A stretch of DNA of 7,866 bases, taken from Acidobacteriota bacterium. Lineage in GTDB: Bacteria; Acidobacteriota; Terriglobia; Terriglobales; Acidobacteriaceae. The stretch lies in NCBI GenBank assembly GCA_021781255.1, contig JAJXXG010000878.1, forward strand, positions 1 to 7,866. Reading direction: 5' to 3'. The notes beneath the pieces were generated by a model. That model made no database searches, was not told where the DNA came from, and saw nothing but the letters and a program-made list of their open reading frames with translations. A program made the translations under genes and the position numbers. Positions 1-6,439 of the stretch are shown here, one piece after another (positions within the stretch are counted from its first letter, which is position 1; every line of letters starts with the position of its first letter).

Positions 1-617
1 TGGAGCACGCCGCGCTCACAGCGCCGCTGGCCTGCGCCGTCCACGGTTTTGAGGACTCGCACCCGCGCCCGGGCGATACGGTCGCCATCATCGGCGGCGG
101 CCCGCTAGGCCTCATGATCCTCCACGTAGCAGCGCTTGCCGGCTGTGAGGTCATCGCTGTTGTCAAGCACGACGGCCAGGTTGAAGCCGCGCGCCAGCTC
201 GGCGCAGCCCATGTCGTGCAGGCCTCCAGCATCCGCAAGGCCATTCATGACACGCGCGCGCTCACGCACCGAGACCGCGGCGTCGACATCGCCATCGAGG
301 CCGTCGGCATCCCCGAAACCTGGGAGGAGGCCGTCGAGATGGTCCGCAAAGGCGGCACCGTCAACTTCTTCGGCGGTTGCGCGCTCGGCACCAAGGTCAC
401 GCTCGACACCAATCGCATCCACTATAGCGACATCACCCTGCGCGCCACCTTCCATCACACGCCGGCCATCTGCCGCAAGGCGCTCGATCTCATCGCGGGC
501 GGCCGCTTCCAGGCCAGCGCCTTTATCACCGGCCATGCGCATCTCTATGAGCTCAATCGCGTCTTTGAGAAGCTGATGAAGCGCAGCACTGAGATCAAGA
601 CCGCAATCGTCCCCTGA
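1..617 (+). CDS. Zinc-type medium-chain alcohol dehydrogenase, 3' part (5' end outside the window)
   Basis: The reading frame is open from base 3 to a TGA at 615-617 and gives the last 204 residues of a protein that is usually about 340-350 aa. The N-terminal catalytic zinc-binding half is therefore missing from view. The visible part begins at the end of the catalytic domain (EHAALTAPLACAVHG) and continues into a Rossmann fold with the nucleotide-binding signature VAIIGGGPLG. The later stretches GGTVNFFGG and FHHTP, and the closing KTAIVP, are typical of polyol/threonine-dehydrogenase-like MDR enzymes that oxidise or reduce alcohols with NAD(P)(H). The position that is normally Glu before Pro-Leu, close to the catalytic zinc, is Ala here. 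The gene lies only 8 nt before hpnC, so it is probably in the hopanoid operon. Its substrate is unknown. A role in hopanoid side-chain redox chemistry is an inference from context only. Confidence 0.88.
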   Translation, partial: EHAALTAPLACAVHGFEDSHPRPGDTVAIIGGGPLGLMILHVAALAGCEVIAVVKHDGQVEAARQLGAAHVVQASSIRKAIHDTRALTHRDRGVDIAIEAVGIPETWEEAVEMVRKGGTVNFFGGCALGTKVTLDTNRIHYSDITLRATFHHTPAICRKALDLIAGGRFQASAFITGHAHLYELNRVFEKLMKRSTEIKTAIVP

Positions 618-619
618 GG
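616..619 (+). promoter_or_regulatory. Ribosome binding site of hpnC
   Basis: GAGG lies 6 nt before the ATG at 626 and overlaps the TGA stop codon of the upstream dehydrogenase. This suggests coupled translation and supports the chosen hpnC start. Confidence 0.6.
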
Positions 620-625
620 CTCCCA

Positions 626-1609
626 ATGACCACCGCCACACAGCCCGCCGATCAAGAGGCGCTCCTGGAGCGCGCCTGGGCCGCGCTGCCTGCGTCTTAC
701 CGCATGCCGCAGACCGCCCCCACGCTTGAGCAGGCCCGCGCCTGGTGCCGTCAGCTGGCGGAGTCGCATTACGAAAACTTCCACGTCGCTTCGTGGTTTC
801 TGCCTAAGGCGCTGCGCCCGCACTTCCACGCCATCTACGCCTACTGCCGCGTCTCAGACGACCTTGGCGACGAGGTCGGCGACACCACGCTTTCGCTGGC
901 CCTGCTCGACCTGTGGGAGCGCGAACTCGATGCCTGCTATGCGGGCCGCGCTCGTCATCCCGTCTTCGTTGCACTCGCTGAGACCATTCGTGCCTGTTCT
1001 ATTCCCAGGGAGCCCTTCGCGGATCTGCTCGTAGCCTTTCGTCAGGACCAGACCGTCACGCGCTATCAGAACATGCAGCAGCTCCTGGACTATTGCCGCT
1101 ACTCGGCTAATCCTGTCGGCCGCCTCGTTCTGTATGCATGCGGCTATGCCGACGAGGAGCGCTTCCGCTTCTCTGATGCCACCTGTTCCGCCCTTCAGCT
1201 CGCCAACTTCTGGCAGGATGTCCGCGTGGACTATCCCAAGGGACGCATCTATCTTCCGCAGGACGACATGCAGCGCTTCGGCGTAACCGAGCAAACCATC
1301 GCTAGCGGCGTCGCCACGCCGGAGTTCCGCGCCCTGCTCCAATACGAAGTGGACTTCGCGCGCAATCTATTCCTTGAAGGCCTGCCGCTTATCGGCCGGG
1401 TGGATCGCGACCTCGCCGTCGATCTCGACCTCTTCAGCCGCGGCGGTCTCGCAATTCTGCGCGCCATACAGCAGCAGAACTACGATGTGCTCTCCGCGCG
1501 CCCTGCCATCTCCAAACGCACCAAGCTGGCGCTTGCCATGCGCGCCGTCAGCGGCAAGGCGCTTCCGTTTCTTCGCCTCAGCACAGCTTCTACAGGGAAG
1601 GCGGCTTGA
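626..1609 (+). CDS. hpnC: Hydroxysqualene synthase HpnC (squalene/phytoene synthase family)
   Basis: A 327-residue member of the trans-isoprenyl diphosphate head-to-head synthase family. In the established HpnCDE pathway HpnC converts presqualene diphosphate, made by HpnD, to hydroxysqualene at the cytoplasmic membrane. Both Mg-diphosphate-binding acidic motifs are present: SDDLGDE (about residues 77-83, after IYAYCRV) and NFWQDVRVD (about 194-202, followed by GRIYLP). The N-terminal stretch SHYENFHVASWFLP is typical of HpnC rather than HpnD. The ATG start has a GAGG 6 nt upstream. The gene follows the dehydrogenase after 8 nt, and its stop overlaps the TTG start of hpnD, so the genes are almost certainly cotranscribed. 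HpnC and HpnD are paralogues. The assignment of this copy as HpnC rests on gene order and on the NFWQDV form of the second motif, against QLTNILRDV in the next gene. Confidence 0.93.
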   Translation: MTTATQPADQEALLERAWAALPASYRMPQTAPTLEQARAWCRQLAESHYENFHVASWFLPKALRPHFHAIYAYCRVSDDLGDEVGDTTLSLALLDLWERELDACYAGRARHPVFVALAETIRACSIPREPFADLLVAFRQDQTVTRYQNMQQLLDYCRYSANPVGRLVLYACGYADEERFRFSDATCSALQLANFWQDVRVDYPKGRIYLPQDDMQRFGVTEQTIASGVATPEFRALLQYEVDFARNLFLEGLPLIGRVDRDLAVDLDLFSRGGLAILRAIQQQNYDVLSARPAISKRTKLALAMRAVSGKALPFLRLSTASTGKAA

Positions 1610-2517
1610 CCCAAGCACTCACATTGGATGAGGCCTACGCAGCCTGCTGCGCCATCGCAAAACGCGAAGCGAAGAACTTCTATTACGCCTTCATCGCTCT
1701 GCCTGCGGCGCGCAAGAACGCCATCTGCGCCATCTACGCCTTCATGCGCAAGGCTGACGACCTCGCTGACGACGAATCACTTCCGCACCAGGAGCGCCGT
1801 CGCCAGCTGGATGCCTGGCTTTCCGACTGGCGCGCCGTCTGCCAGGGCGCTCCCACCAGCGATCCTGTCTTCTTTGCCGTGCGCGATGCCACGCAGCGCT
1901 TTGCCATTCCGCTCACGCTCCTCGACGAGCTCGTCGCCGGAACCACGATGGACCTCAAGTCCGCCGGCAGCGCAGCGCCGGACACCTACGCCACCTTCGC
2001 CGATCTCTACGGCTATTGCTATCTCGTGGCCTCTGTCGTCGGTCTCGTCTGCATTCGCATCTTCGGCTACAAGGATTCCGCCGCAGAGAAGCTTGCCGAG
2101 GAAACCGGCATCGCCTTCCAGTTGACGAACATTCTGCGCGACGTTGCGGAAGACGCCGCACGCAAGCGCGTCTACCTGCCGCTCGAAGATCTCGCGGCGC
2201 ACAACGTACCGCTGCAGGCGCTCCTGCAGCGGTACCCCGCCGCGCCGCCCACGCTGGCCGAGCGCGCACTTCTTGCCGCTATCGCGGAGCGTGCCGAGCA
2301 ATACTATCAGTCCGCCAAAAAACTGCTGCCGCTCATCGACCGCGAAAGCCGCCCAGCGCTTTGGGTTCTCGTCACCATCTATCACGCGCTGCTCGTCCGC
2401 ATCCGTCGTGCCAACTACGATGTCTTCTCGCGCCGCGCCAGCGTGCCTCTCGTACACAAGCTCGCCATCCTCGCCGTCGGCATGATGCGCATGGCCGTCG
2501 TGCGCCTCTTTCGATAA
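1606..2517 (+). CDS. hpnD: Presqualene diphosphate synthase HpnD (squalene/phytoene synthase family)
   Basis: A 303-residue prenyl synthase. The family reaction is head-to-head condensation of two farnesyl diphosphates to presqualene diphosphate, the first committed step to squalene in the HpnCDE route. The substrate-binding acidic motifs are ADDLADDE (about residues 50-57, after IYAFMRK) and QLTNILRDVAEDA (about 172-184, followed by RVYLPLEDL). The segment LYGYCYLVASVVGL (about 134-147) matches the conserved active-site helix. The start is TTG at 1606, whose last two bases belong to the TGA of hpnC (4-nt TTGA overlap), with a purine-rich AGGGAAGG just upstream at 1594-1601. This indicates translational coupling. 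No ATG lies near the start, and conserved homology begins almost at once (LDEAYAACCAIAKREAKNFYY), so TTG is the sensible start. Length is close to that of the family. Confidence 0.94.
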   Translation: MTQALTLDEAYAACCAIAKREAKNFYYAFIALPAARKNAICAIYAFMRKADDLADDESLPHQERRRQLDAWLSDWRAVCQGAPTSDPVFFAVRDATQRFAIPLTLLDELVAGTTMDLKSAGSAAPDTYATFADLYGYCYLVASVVGLVCIRIFGYKDSAAEKLAEETGIAFQLTNILRDVAEDAARKRVYLPLEDLAAHNVPLQALLQRYPAAPPTLAERALLAAIAERAEQYYQSAKKLLPLIDRESRPALWVLVTIYHALLVRIRRANYDVFSRRASVPLVHKLAILAVGMMRMAVVRLFR

Positions 2518-2560
2518 GATTCTCCCAGGCGCATCCGCACCGCTCAACTCTTCGCAATCT

Positions 2561-2564
2561 GAGG
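2561..2564 (+). promoter_or_regulatory. Ribosome binding site deciding the TTG start of hpnE
   Basis: GAGG lies 5 nt before TTG at 2570, in a leader (CTGAGGTCCCA) nearly identical to that of hpnC (CTGAGGCTCCCA). No ATG is available between the hpnD stop and the FAD-binding motif except one at 2633, inside GGGVAGM, which would destroy the dinucleotide-binding fold. Confidence 0.6.
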
Positions 2565-2569
2565 TCCCA

Positions 2570-3985
2570 TTGTCCGCAGCCTCGCAAAATCCGCCCCGCA
2601 CCGTCACCGTCGTCGGAGGCGGTGTCGCCGGCATGAGCGCCGCCTGCGCCTTGGCTGAAGCTGGCTTCCGCGTGCAGCTCGTCGAGCGCCGCGGCTATCT
2701 CGGCGGACGAGCCTCTTCCTACCTCCATCCCGGCGTCGAGGAAGTCATCGACAACTGCCAGCATGTGCTCTTCGGCTGCTGCACCAATCTCATCGGCTTC
2801 TACCAGCGTGCCGGCGTCGCTGATCGCATCCACTGGACCACAGATATGACCATGATCGAGCCCGGCGGTCGCCAGTCGCCTCTCGGTCCATCCATCCTGC
2901 CCGCTCCGCTCCACGGTCTGCCGCGTCTCCTGTCGGCCAAAGCCTTCACGCTCGCCGATAAGCTCGCGGTCGCCCGCGCCTTCCGCGCACTCATGCGGCC
3001 CATTCCGCCGGACTCCACCGAAAGCCTCGGCGTCTGGCTGCGGCGCAATGGCCAGACGCAAGGCGCGCTCGACCGCTTCTGGCGTCTCGTCATCGCCAGC
3101 GCGCTCAATGCGGATCTCGACTGCATCGCCTTGCCCTACGCCGCCAAAGTCATCCGCGAGCTGTTCATGAACTCCGCCCACGCAGGCAGCATGGGCATGA
3201 GCACCGTGCCGCTCAGCCAGCTCTACTCCGGCGCGCAGCAGTTCCTTGAGCAGCGTGGAGCCTACGTTCTGCTCAACACCAACGTGGAATCCGCCGGCTT
3301 CGATCCAGCGACCGCGCAGTGGACACTGACCACGCGCACCGGCGCCATCGCATCGGACTTCCTCGTGATTGCGTTGCCCTTTGAGGCCGCTGCCAGGTTG
3401 ATCCCACACCTGCCGCCGGCGCCGGGCGTTGCGCAACTCATGGCGCAGATTCAGCAGCACCAGCACTGGCCCATCTGCAGCGTGCATCTCTGGTTCGATC
3501 GCGAAATCACCACGCTCGACCAAGCCGTCCTTCTCGACCGCGAGATTCACTGGATGTACAACAAGGGCCGTCTGCAGCCGTGGCGCAACCTGCAGGGCAG
3601 TTACGTCGAGCTCGTCATCAGCGCGTCGCGTGCCTTCGCCGCATTGTCCCGCGAGCAGGCCATTGATCAGTCGGTGAGGGAACTGGCCGACTTCTTTCCC
3701 GCGGTCGCATCCGCAAAGCTCCAAAAGGCCGCACTCATCAAGGAAGTGCGCGCCACCTTCGGAGTGCCTCCGGGCATCGACGCCGCTCGCCCCACCGCCG
3801 TCTCCCCATGGCCAAACTGCTTCCTCGCGGGCGACTGGATCGCCACCGGCTGGCCGTCCACCATGGAGAGTGCCGCGCGCTCCGGTCACCTTGCCGCGGC
3901 AGCACTATGTGCAGGCGTCGGCTCGCCGCACGCCTTCCTCGTCCCCGACCTCAAGCCCCAGGGGATCATGCGCTGGATCGGATAG
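2570..3985 (+). CDS. hpnE: Hydroxysqualene dehydroxylase (FAD-dependent) HpnE
   Basis: A 471-residue flavin amine-oxidase/phytoene-desaturase-like protein. The established HpnE role is reductive removal of the hydroxyl of hydroxysqualene to give squalene, the substrate for squalene-hopene cyclase. The N-terminus carries the FAD Rossmann motif VTVVGGGVAGMSAA (about residues 12-25), an acidic residue closing the fold (LVER, about 37-40), and the second GG motif GYLGGRASS (about 42-50). NCQHVLFGCCTNL follows. The C-terminal FAD-binding segment is LAGDWIATGWPSTMESA, about residues 419-435. No signal peptide or clear membrane helix is seen, so it is probably a cytoplasmic or membrane-associated enzyme. 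The start is TTG, chosen from the GAGG 5 nt upstream. The gene is 52 nt after hpnD with no terminator or convincing promoter in between, so it probably shares the transcript. It is convergent with the downstream transporter gene. Confidence 0.93.
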   Translation: MSAASQNPPRTVTVVGGGVAGMSAACALAEAGFRVQLVERRGYLGGRASSYLHPGVEEVIDNCQHVLFGCCTNLIGFYQRAGVADRIHWTTDMTMIEPGGRQSPLGPSILPAPLHGLPRLLSAKAFTLADKLAVARAFRALMRPIPPDSTESLGVWLRRNGQTQGALDRFWRLVIASALNADLDCIALPYAAKVIRELFMNSAHAGSMGMSTVPLSQLYSGAQQFLEQRGAYVLLNTNVESAGFDPATAQWTLTTRTGAIASDFLVIALPFEAAARLIPHLPPAPGVAQLMAQIQQHQHWPICSVHLWFDREITTLDQAVLLDREIHWMYNKGRLQPWRNLQGSYVELVISASRAFAALSREQAIDQSVRELADFFPAVASAKLQKAALIKEVRATFGVPPGIDAARPTAVSPWPNCFLAGDWIATGWPSTMESAARSGHLAAAALCAGVGSPHAFLVPDLKPQGIMRWIG

Positions 3986-4004
3986 CAGTGCTGTTGCGCG
4001 CTTC

Positions 4005-4412
4005 CTAGTGCGCCAGAAAATACACTCCAATGCAAACCAGAACGGCCGCTGTCCAGCGCCGCCGGTCCACGTTTTCGTGCAGAAAGAACTTCGCCGCAAT
4101 CGCGTTCGTCACCAGCGTCAGCGATGCGGAGGCCGGAGCCACCAGGCTCAAATTCAGATGATTCAGCGCAAACAGCAGCGCAAAGAAAGCCAGCGCCAGA
4201 AAGCCAACCCCGGCAAAGAACTTCGGACACGTCACCACCGCGTGAATCGCGCCCTTCATACCCGCGCGCGCCCGTATCTCATCCAGGTCGCCAATGGACT
4301 TCATTGCGGCAGCGGTCAGCACTTCGCCCGTCGTCGAGCTCAGGATAATCGCGGCAATCATCGCTGCCGCGGCCCACGGCCCCACATGCGCAGTGGAATC
4401 GGCAATCATCAT
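4005..4412 (-). CDS. Small four-helix EamA/SMR-like transporter, subunit with conserved membrane Glu
   Basis: A 135-residue hydrophobic protein with four predicted helices (about residues 12-36, 66-84, 88-108, 119-134), the size of one half of a drug/metabolite transporter (EamA-type) or an SMR subunit. In helix 1, GEVLTAAAMK (29-38) has the same E-V-hydrophobic-x4-M-K spacing as the essential Glu14 region of EmrE, so Glu30 may be a coupling residue. Positive charges fall almost only in the first loop (K38, R47, R49, K53, K64) and third loop (K108, R117-R119), which predicts an N-out/C-out topology. The ATG overlaps the stop of the preceding transporter gene (ATGA), and a Shine-Dalgarno GGAG sits 8 nt upstream at 4421-4424. 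It probably forms a heterodimer with that neighbour, as in ArnE/ArnF or EbrA/EbrB. The substrate is unknown. A lipid-linked substrate is conceivable given the hopanoid neighbours, but this is inference. Confidence 0.8.
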   Translation of the reverse strand: MMIADSTAHVGPWAAAAMIAAIILSSTTGEVLTAAAMKSIGDLDEIRARAGMKGAIHAVVTCPKFFAGVGFLALAFFALLFALNHLNLSLVAPASASLTLVTNAIAAKFFLHENVDRRRWTAAVLVCIGVYFLAH

Positions 4413-4864
4413 CCCACCTTCTCCTCTTCCAACCGCTCCGCTTCCGCTGCGGCACTCGCTGTCTCCACAGGGCGCTCCGTCAGCGATGGCCCATTCGCCA
4501 CAAAGCCAACGCCAATCGTAATCAGCACAATTCCCGTCCAGCGCAGAAAGGAGATGGGTTCATGCAGCCAGAAGCGCGACAGGAAGGCCACAATCACATT
4601 GCCGAACGCCGTCGCCGGAAGCACAAACGTCAAATCGGCCCACGACAGCGCCGTCAGATAGCTCGCAAAAAAGCCAATCAGCAGGGCAATCCCCACCGCA
4701 ATCCACGGCGTAAACACAGCAGCGATCAGCGTCGCCGGGTGCGCCAGTGAGATCGGCGGCAGGCTCGTCATCCCGCGCGACAGGCACGTGTCGCCCAGCG
4801 GCGCGCACAGGGCCACCAGTCCCAAGATCAGATATTGTCGTGGCGAAAGTCTGTGGTGCGCCAT
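4409..4864 (-). CDS. Small four-helix EamA/SMR-like transporter, partner subunit
   Basis: A 151-residue membrane protein with four predicted helices (about residues 11-29, 44-66, 72-94, 107-124), followed by a charged, Glu-rich tail (EAERLEEEK). It aligns by eye with EmrE-type proteins along most of its length, for example FFASYLTALSWADLTFVLP and LRWTGIVLITIGVGF, the latter typical of the last EamA helix. Helix 1 lacks the EmrE-type Glu and has Asp25 (PLGDTCLSRG) instead. Positive charges are slightly more frequent at the N- and C-termini (R5, R9, R131, R144, K149) than in loops 1 and 3, suggesting N-in/C-in, opposite to the partner gene. The purine-rich DNA encoding the tail also serves as the ribosome binding site of the next gene, with an ATGA overlap. 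The start at 4864 is the first ATG; its own ribosome site is weak (GACGGGA). Function beyond small-molecule or lipid transport cannot be assigned. Confidence 0.78.
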   Translation of the reverse strand: MAHHRLSPRQYLILGLVALCAPLGDTCLSRGMTSLPPISLAHPATLIAAVFTPWIAVGIALLIGFFASYLTALSWADLTFVLPATAFGNVIVAFLSRFWLHEPISFLRWTGIVLITIGVGFVANGPSLTERPVETASAAAEAERLEEEKVG

Positions 4865-4894
4865 TCCCGTCTTTTACGTCCTTTGTACTGCCGG

Positions 4895-4929
4895 AAAGAA
4901 AAGGAGGGCGAACGCATCGCGTCGCCCTC
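4895..4929 (-). terminator. Intrinsic terminator of hpnJ
   Basis: Read on the minus strand, GAGGGCGA pairs with TCGCCCTC (4929-4922 with 4911-4904). Three inner base pairs (CGC/GCG) follow, with one bulged base and a 3-nt loop, giving about 11 pairs in all. The stem is followed after CC by the T-rich run TTTTCTTT (4902-4895). The hairpin lies 22 nt after the hpnJ stop and before the small transporter gene. It has no T-run on the plus-strand side, so it should act only on minus-strand transcripts. Confidence 0.78.
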
Positions 4930-4951
4930 GGTGGAACTGAAATGAATCGCC

Positions 4952-6427
4952 TTACGCGCCCGCTTTCACCGCGGTTTGCGAATCGGTCTGGCGGTTGCGC
5001 GCCTGCTTCACCATCTTGTTGCGCTGTGCGCGCAGCTTCAGGAAGGACTTGGCCTCCACGTAGAGCCTGGGCAGGTCGCGATTCACAATTGCCTTCCAGA
5101 TCACGCGGAATGCGGCCTTCGGACGGAAGTAGTACTCGTCGTAGAAGCGGTGCACCATCTCCAGCACGTAATCGGTCGGCAGGCCGGGATACTCGATGTG
5201 CGCCATCTGGTGGCCGCCCTCATCGCTCATCGCCGCCGTGTTCACAATAAAGCCGTTCGTCTTCGCGTACTCGTAGAACTCCGTTCCCGGATACGCATGC
5301 GCGATAGACACCTGAATCGTCTCCACATCCAGCGACTTGGCGAAGTTGATCGTGTTGCGGATCGACTCCTTCGTCTCGCCCGGCAGTCCAAGAATAAAGT
5401 CGCCGTGGATCGTCAGGCCCAGATCGTGGCAATCCTTCGCAAACGCCCGCGCGCGCTCCACCGTTGCGCCCTTCTTGATGTTCTTCAGGATCTGCGGATC
5501 GCCCGACTCGAAGCCCACGATCAGCAGCCGGCAACCGGCTTCCTTCATCGCCTTCAGCGTCTCGCGATCCGTGGTCACGCGCGAGGTGCAGCTCCACGTC
5601 AGGCCCAGCGGCTTCAGCTTTTCGCACAGCTCAATCGTGCGCTGCTTCTGGATGTTGAAGGTATCGTCGTCGAAGAAGTACTCCTTCACATCCGGGAAAT
5701 TCTGCTTTGCCCACGCCAGCTCCGCCGCCACGTCATCCGTGGAGCGCTTGCGCCACGCATGTCCGCTCAGCGTCTGCGGCCACAGGCAGAAGGTGCACTG
5801 CGCCGGGCAGCCGCGCGTTGAGTAAAGCGCGATATACGGGTGCAGCAGGAAGGGCACGTTGTAGCGCGTCACATCCAGGTCGCGCTTGTAGATCTTCGTG
5901 GCCCACGGCATCGCGTCCAGATCTTCCACCTGCGGGCGATCCGGATTGTGGATAACCTTGCCGTCCTGCTTGTAGCTGATGCCAAGAATCTCGTTCAGCG
6001 GCTTGCCCTGCGCAAACTCCACCACCGCGTAGTCAAACTCGCGCCGGCAGATAAAGTCCAGCACCGAGCACTCGTTCAGTGCCTTGTCCGGCGAGGTTGT
6101 CACCGGAGGCCCCACAAACGCAATGCGAATCGAGGGGTTCGCTGCCTTGATGGCTTCCGCCAGCCGCTGATCGCCCTCCCAGCCCACCGTCGAGGTGAAC
6201 AGCACAAGGAACTCGTACGCCTTGCAGATCTCGATCGTTTCGGCCGCCGAGACGTGATGGGGCGGGGCATCCAGCAGGCGCGAGCCTTCCAGCAGACCAG
6301 CCGGATACGTCAGCCACACCGGGTACCAGTAGGACTCAATCTCGCGCGTTGCAGGCCAGCGCGAACTCGCTCCACCGTCGAAATTCTCAAACGAAGGCGG
6401 GTTCAGAAACAGCGTTTTCAGAGGCAT
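4952..6427 (-). CDS. hpnJ: Hopanoid biosynthesis-associated radical SAM protein HpnJ
   Basis: A B12-binding-domain-type radical SAM enzyme, 491 aa from the chosen start. HpnJ is known from Burkholderia cenocepacia work to be needed for converting glucosaminyl bacteriohopanetetrol to the cyclitol-ether form, a ring contraction of the sugar head group. The N-terminus KTLFLNPPSFENFDGG and the cobalamin-type domain (to about residue 165) match HpnJ. The radical SAM cluster motif is CPAQCTFC (Cys 207, 211, 214), followed by LWPQTLSGH. Other core motifs are EYFFDDDTFN, GFESGDPQIL and GDFILGLPGET. An ATG at 6433 is also in frame, but its ribosome site GAGGGG would directly abut it. The ATG at 6427, 6 nt from GAGGGG, fits better. 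No HpnI glycosyltransferase or HpnK deacetylase is in view. The gene lies about 60 nt behind the TolC-like gene, possibly cotranscribed, and ends at a strong terminator. Confidence 0.92.
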   Translation of the reverse strand: MPLKTLFLNPPSFENFDGGASSRWPATREIESYWYPVWLTYPAGLLEGSRLLDAPPHHVSAAETIEICKAYEFLVLFTSTVGWEGDQRLAEAIKAANPSIRIAFVGPPVTTSPDKALNECSVLDFICRREFDYAVVEFAQGKPLNEILGISYKQDGKVIHNPDRPQVEDLDAMPWATKIYKRDLDVTRYNVPFLLHPYIALYSTRGCPAQCTFCLWPQTLSGHAWRKRSTDDVAAELAWAKQNFPDVKEYFFDDDTFNIQKQRTIELCEKLKPLGLTWSCTSRVTTDRETLKAMKEAGCRLLIVGFESGDPQILKNIKKGATVERARAFAKDCHDLGLTIHGDFILGLPGETKESIRNTINFAKSLDVETIQVSIAHAYPGTEFYEYAKTNGFIVNTAAMSDEGGHQMAHIEYPGLPTDYVLEMVHRFYDEYYFRPKAAFRVIWKAIVNRDLPRLYVEAKSFLKLRAQRNKMVKQARNRQTDSQTAVKAGA

Positions 6428-6433
6428 AGACAT

Positions 6434-6439
6434 CCCCTC
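6434..6439 (-). promoter_or_regulatory. Ribosome binding site deciding the hpnJ start
   Basis: GAGGGG (minus strand) sits 6 nt before the ATG at 6427-6425 and 0 nt before the ATG at 6433-6431. Normal spacing favours the inner ATG, so the protein would begin MPLKTLFLNPP rather than MSMPLKTLFL. Confidence 0.6.

Noticed and set aside
2212..2229. Repeated CTGCAG separated by 6 nt inside hpnD
   Set aside because: Two palindromic hexamers within coding sequence, explained by Leu-Gln codons; no sign of regulatory or mobile function.
1777..2634. Open frame of 285 codons on the minus strand opposite hpnD
   Set aside because: Antisense to HpnD, which carries both acidic motifs. The shadow product has no family features.
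2372..3889. Long open frame (505 codons) on the minus strand opposite hpnE
   Set aside because: It lies fully antisense to a well-supported HpnE. Its product is Gly/Arg/Ala-rich with no recognisable motif, as expected from a GC-rich gene whose opposite strand lacks stops.
3996..4013. Short stem (GCGCGC/GTGCGC, one G-U pair, 6-nt loop) at the hpnE/transporter junction as a terminator
   Set aside because: Only six pairs, it overlaps the transporter stop codon, and no T-run follows on either strand.
3870..4661. Plus-strand open frame of 263 codons running from the hpnE end across the small transporter genes
   Set aside because: It overlaps three better-supported genes, is very rich in Arg/Gln/Ser, and has no membrane segments or domain motifs.
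4976..5821. Open frame of 281 codons on the plus strand opposite hpnJ
   Set aside because: Antisense to HpnJ. The product is Arg/Leu/His-rich low-complexity sequence, a typical shadow of codon bias.
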